39,598 nucleotides of DNA from a virus, in the IMG/VR virus record IMGVR_UViG_3300033985_000112, positions 1 to 39,598 of that record. One strand, written 5' to 3'. The notes beneath the pieces are model-generated. The model ran no database searches. It was not told the DNA's origin and saw only the letters and a list, made by a program, of their open reading frames with translations. Below are positions 39,189 to 39,598 of this stretch, in pieces. The position numbers and the translations under genes were made by a program. The first letter of the stretch is position 1. Each line of letters opens with the position of its first letter.

Positions 39189-39598
39189 CTTTCAGTCCCC
39201 TTGCTTTCGGGTCTTTATTTGGAACAGTATCAGGCTGTTGGAGGAACGGGAAGCAAGTCAGCTTTCAGTCCCCTTGCTTTCGGGTCTTTATTTGGAACTC
39301 AATGATATGGGCTGATATTGGTAACCTATTGGCAAACTTTCAGTCCCCTTGCTTTCGGGTCTTTATTTGGAACAAGCCCATATCCGCCGACAATAGCGGA
39401 TATACGAAAGCCTTTCAGTCCCCTTGCTTTCGGGTCTTTATTTGGAACGGTGACGCTGACATGAGTACCAGAGCAGACATAATGAACTTTCAGTCCCCTT
39501 GCTTTCGGGTCTTTATTTGGAACTAATTGAAAATGCAATGGGTTATGATGCCAAAGATGATCTTTCAGTCCCCTTGCTTTCGGGTCTTTATTTGGAAC
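39189..39598 (-). CRISPR. CRISPR array, right part: 6 repeats, 5 whole spacers, continues
   Basis: Repeats identical to those on the left start at 39189, 39262, 39337, 39412, 39487 and 39562; the last ends at the final base. Spacers are 36-38 nt. By the repeat orientation this is the leader-proximal, more recently acquired side. The spacer at 39374-39411 resembles the prophage helicase-loader gene and the spacer at 39299-39336 resembles its portal gene. Confidence 0.97.

Noticed and set aside
39449-39486. Spacer translating DADMSTRADIM as a match to the portal segment GDIKTRYEAY
   Set aside because: Few identical residues, no CCT next to the aligned position and low nucleotide identity; likely chance.
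1-39598. cas genes, or a phage-encoded CRISPR system
   Set aside because: No Cas-like protein found; the repeats flank the prophage and are host-derived.

Overview
This window is a complete, temperate, contractile-tailed (myovirus-type) prophage of about 37.7 kb sitting inside a CRISPR array. Nineteen identical 37-bp repeats lie on the left (77-1473) and six more on the right (39189-39598, running off the window). The last left 'spacer' and the first right 'spacer' are two halves of one 38-nt spacer, joined by a 12-bp sequence (CCTTCGGCACCA) present at both prophage ends. The left half of that spacer is the T-arm and acceptor 3' end of a tRNA-Leu gene including CCA. So a spacer carrying a tRNA 3' end appears to have served as attB for a large serine integrase. 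Low-GC codon use, strong GGAGG ribosome binding sites, frequent TTG/GTG starts, the XkdK/M/N/P/Q/R/S/T tail cluster and the repeat type (probably I-B) point to a Firmicute of the class Clostridia, possibly thermophilic; the genus cannot be fixed from the sequence. No cas genes and no leader are in the window.

Layout. 1-76: fragment of a DDE transposase next to the array. 1463-5313 (minus): lysogeny block, with integrase, ImmA-type metalloprotease, a DUF1828/DUF1829-like gene broken by an in-frame stop, an unrecognised gene and the CI-like repressor. 5314-5538: divergent control region with four related 17-bp operators and two facing promoters. 5539-17870 (plus): Cro-like regulator, many small early genes, Gam-like nuclease inhibitor, a probable recombination protein, a methyltransferase-like protein, a metallopeptidase-like protein, HNH protein, replisome organizer, helicase loader, dUTPase, RusA-like resolvase and a sigma-like late regulator. 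17915-18609 (minus): a HicAB toxin-antitoxin cassette with its own promoter and palindromic operator. 18651-25048: HNH, small and large terminase, portal, ClpP-like protease, major capsid. 25090-37336: connectors, sheath, tube, frameshifted tail chaperone, tape measure, baseplate (XkdP to XkdU equivalents), fibre. A tiny minus-strand membrane-protein cassette with its own promoter and terminator (28913-29107) interrupts the tail module. 37425-39076: lysis genes (two to three small membrane proteins and an amidase) and a strong terminator.

How it fits together. The repressor and Cro-like protein probably compete at the operators. In lysogeny the leftward genes, HicAB and the small membrane protein would stay on. 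The integrase reading frame runs through attL, ends at a stop codon inside the first host CRISPR repeat, and has no terminator before the array, so leftward prophage transcription could feed the leader-less half of the array in the crRNA-sense direction. Two spacers in the right half resemble genes of this phage (helicase loader and portal) at the protein level, and both alignments have 5'-CCT next to them, suggesting that this host lineage has met related phages and giving a candidate PAM and array orientation.
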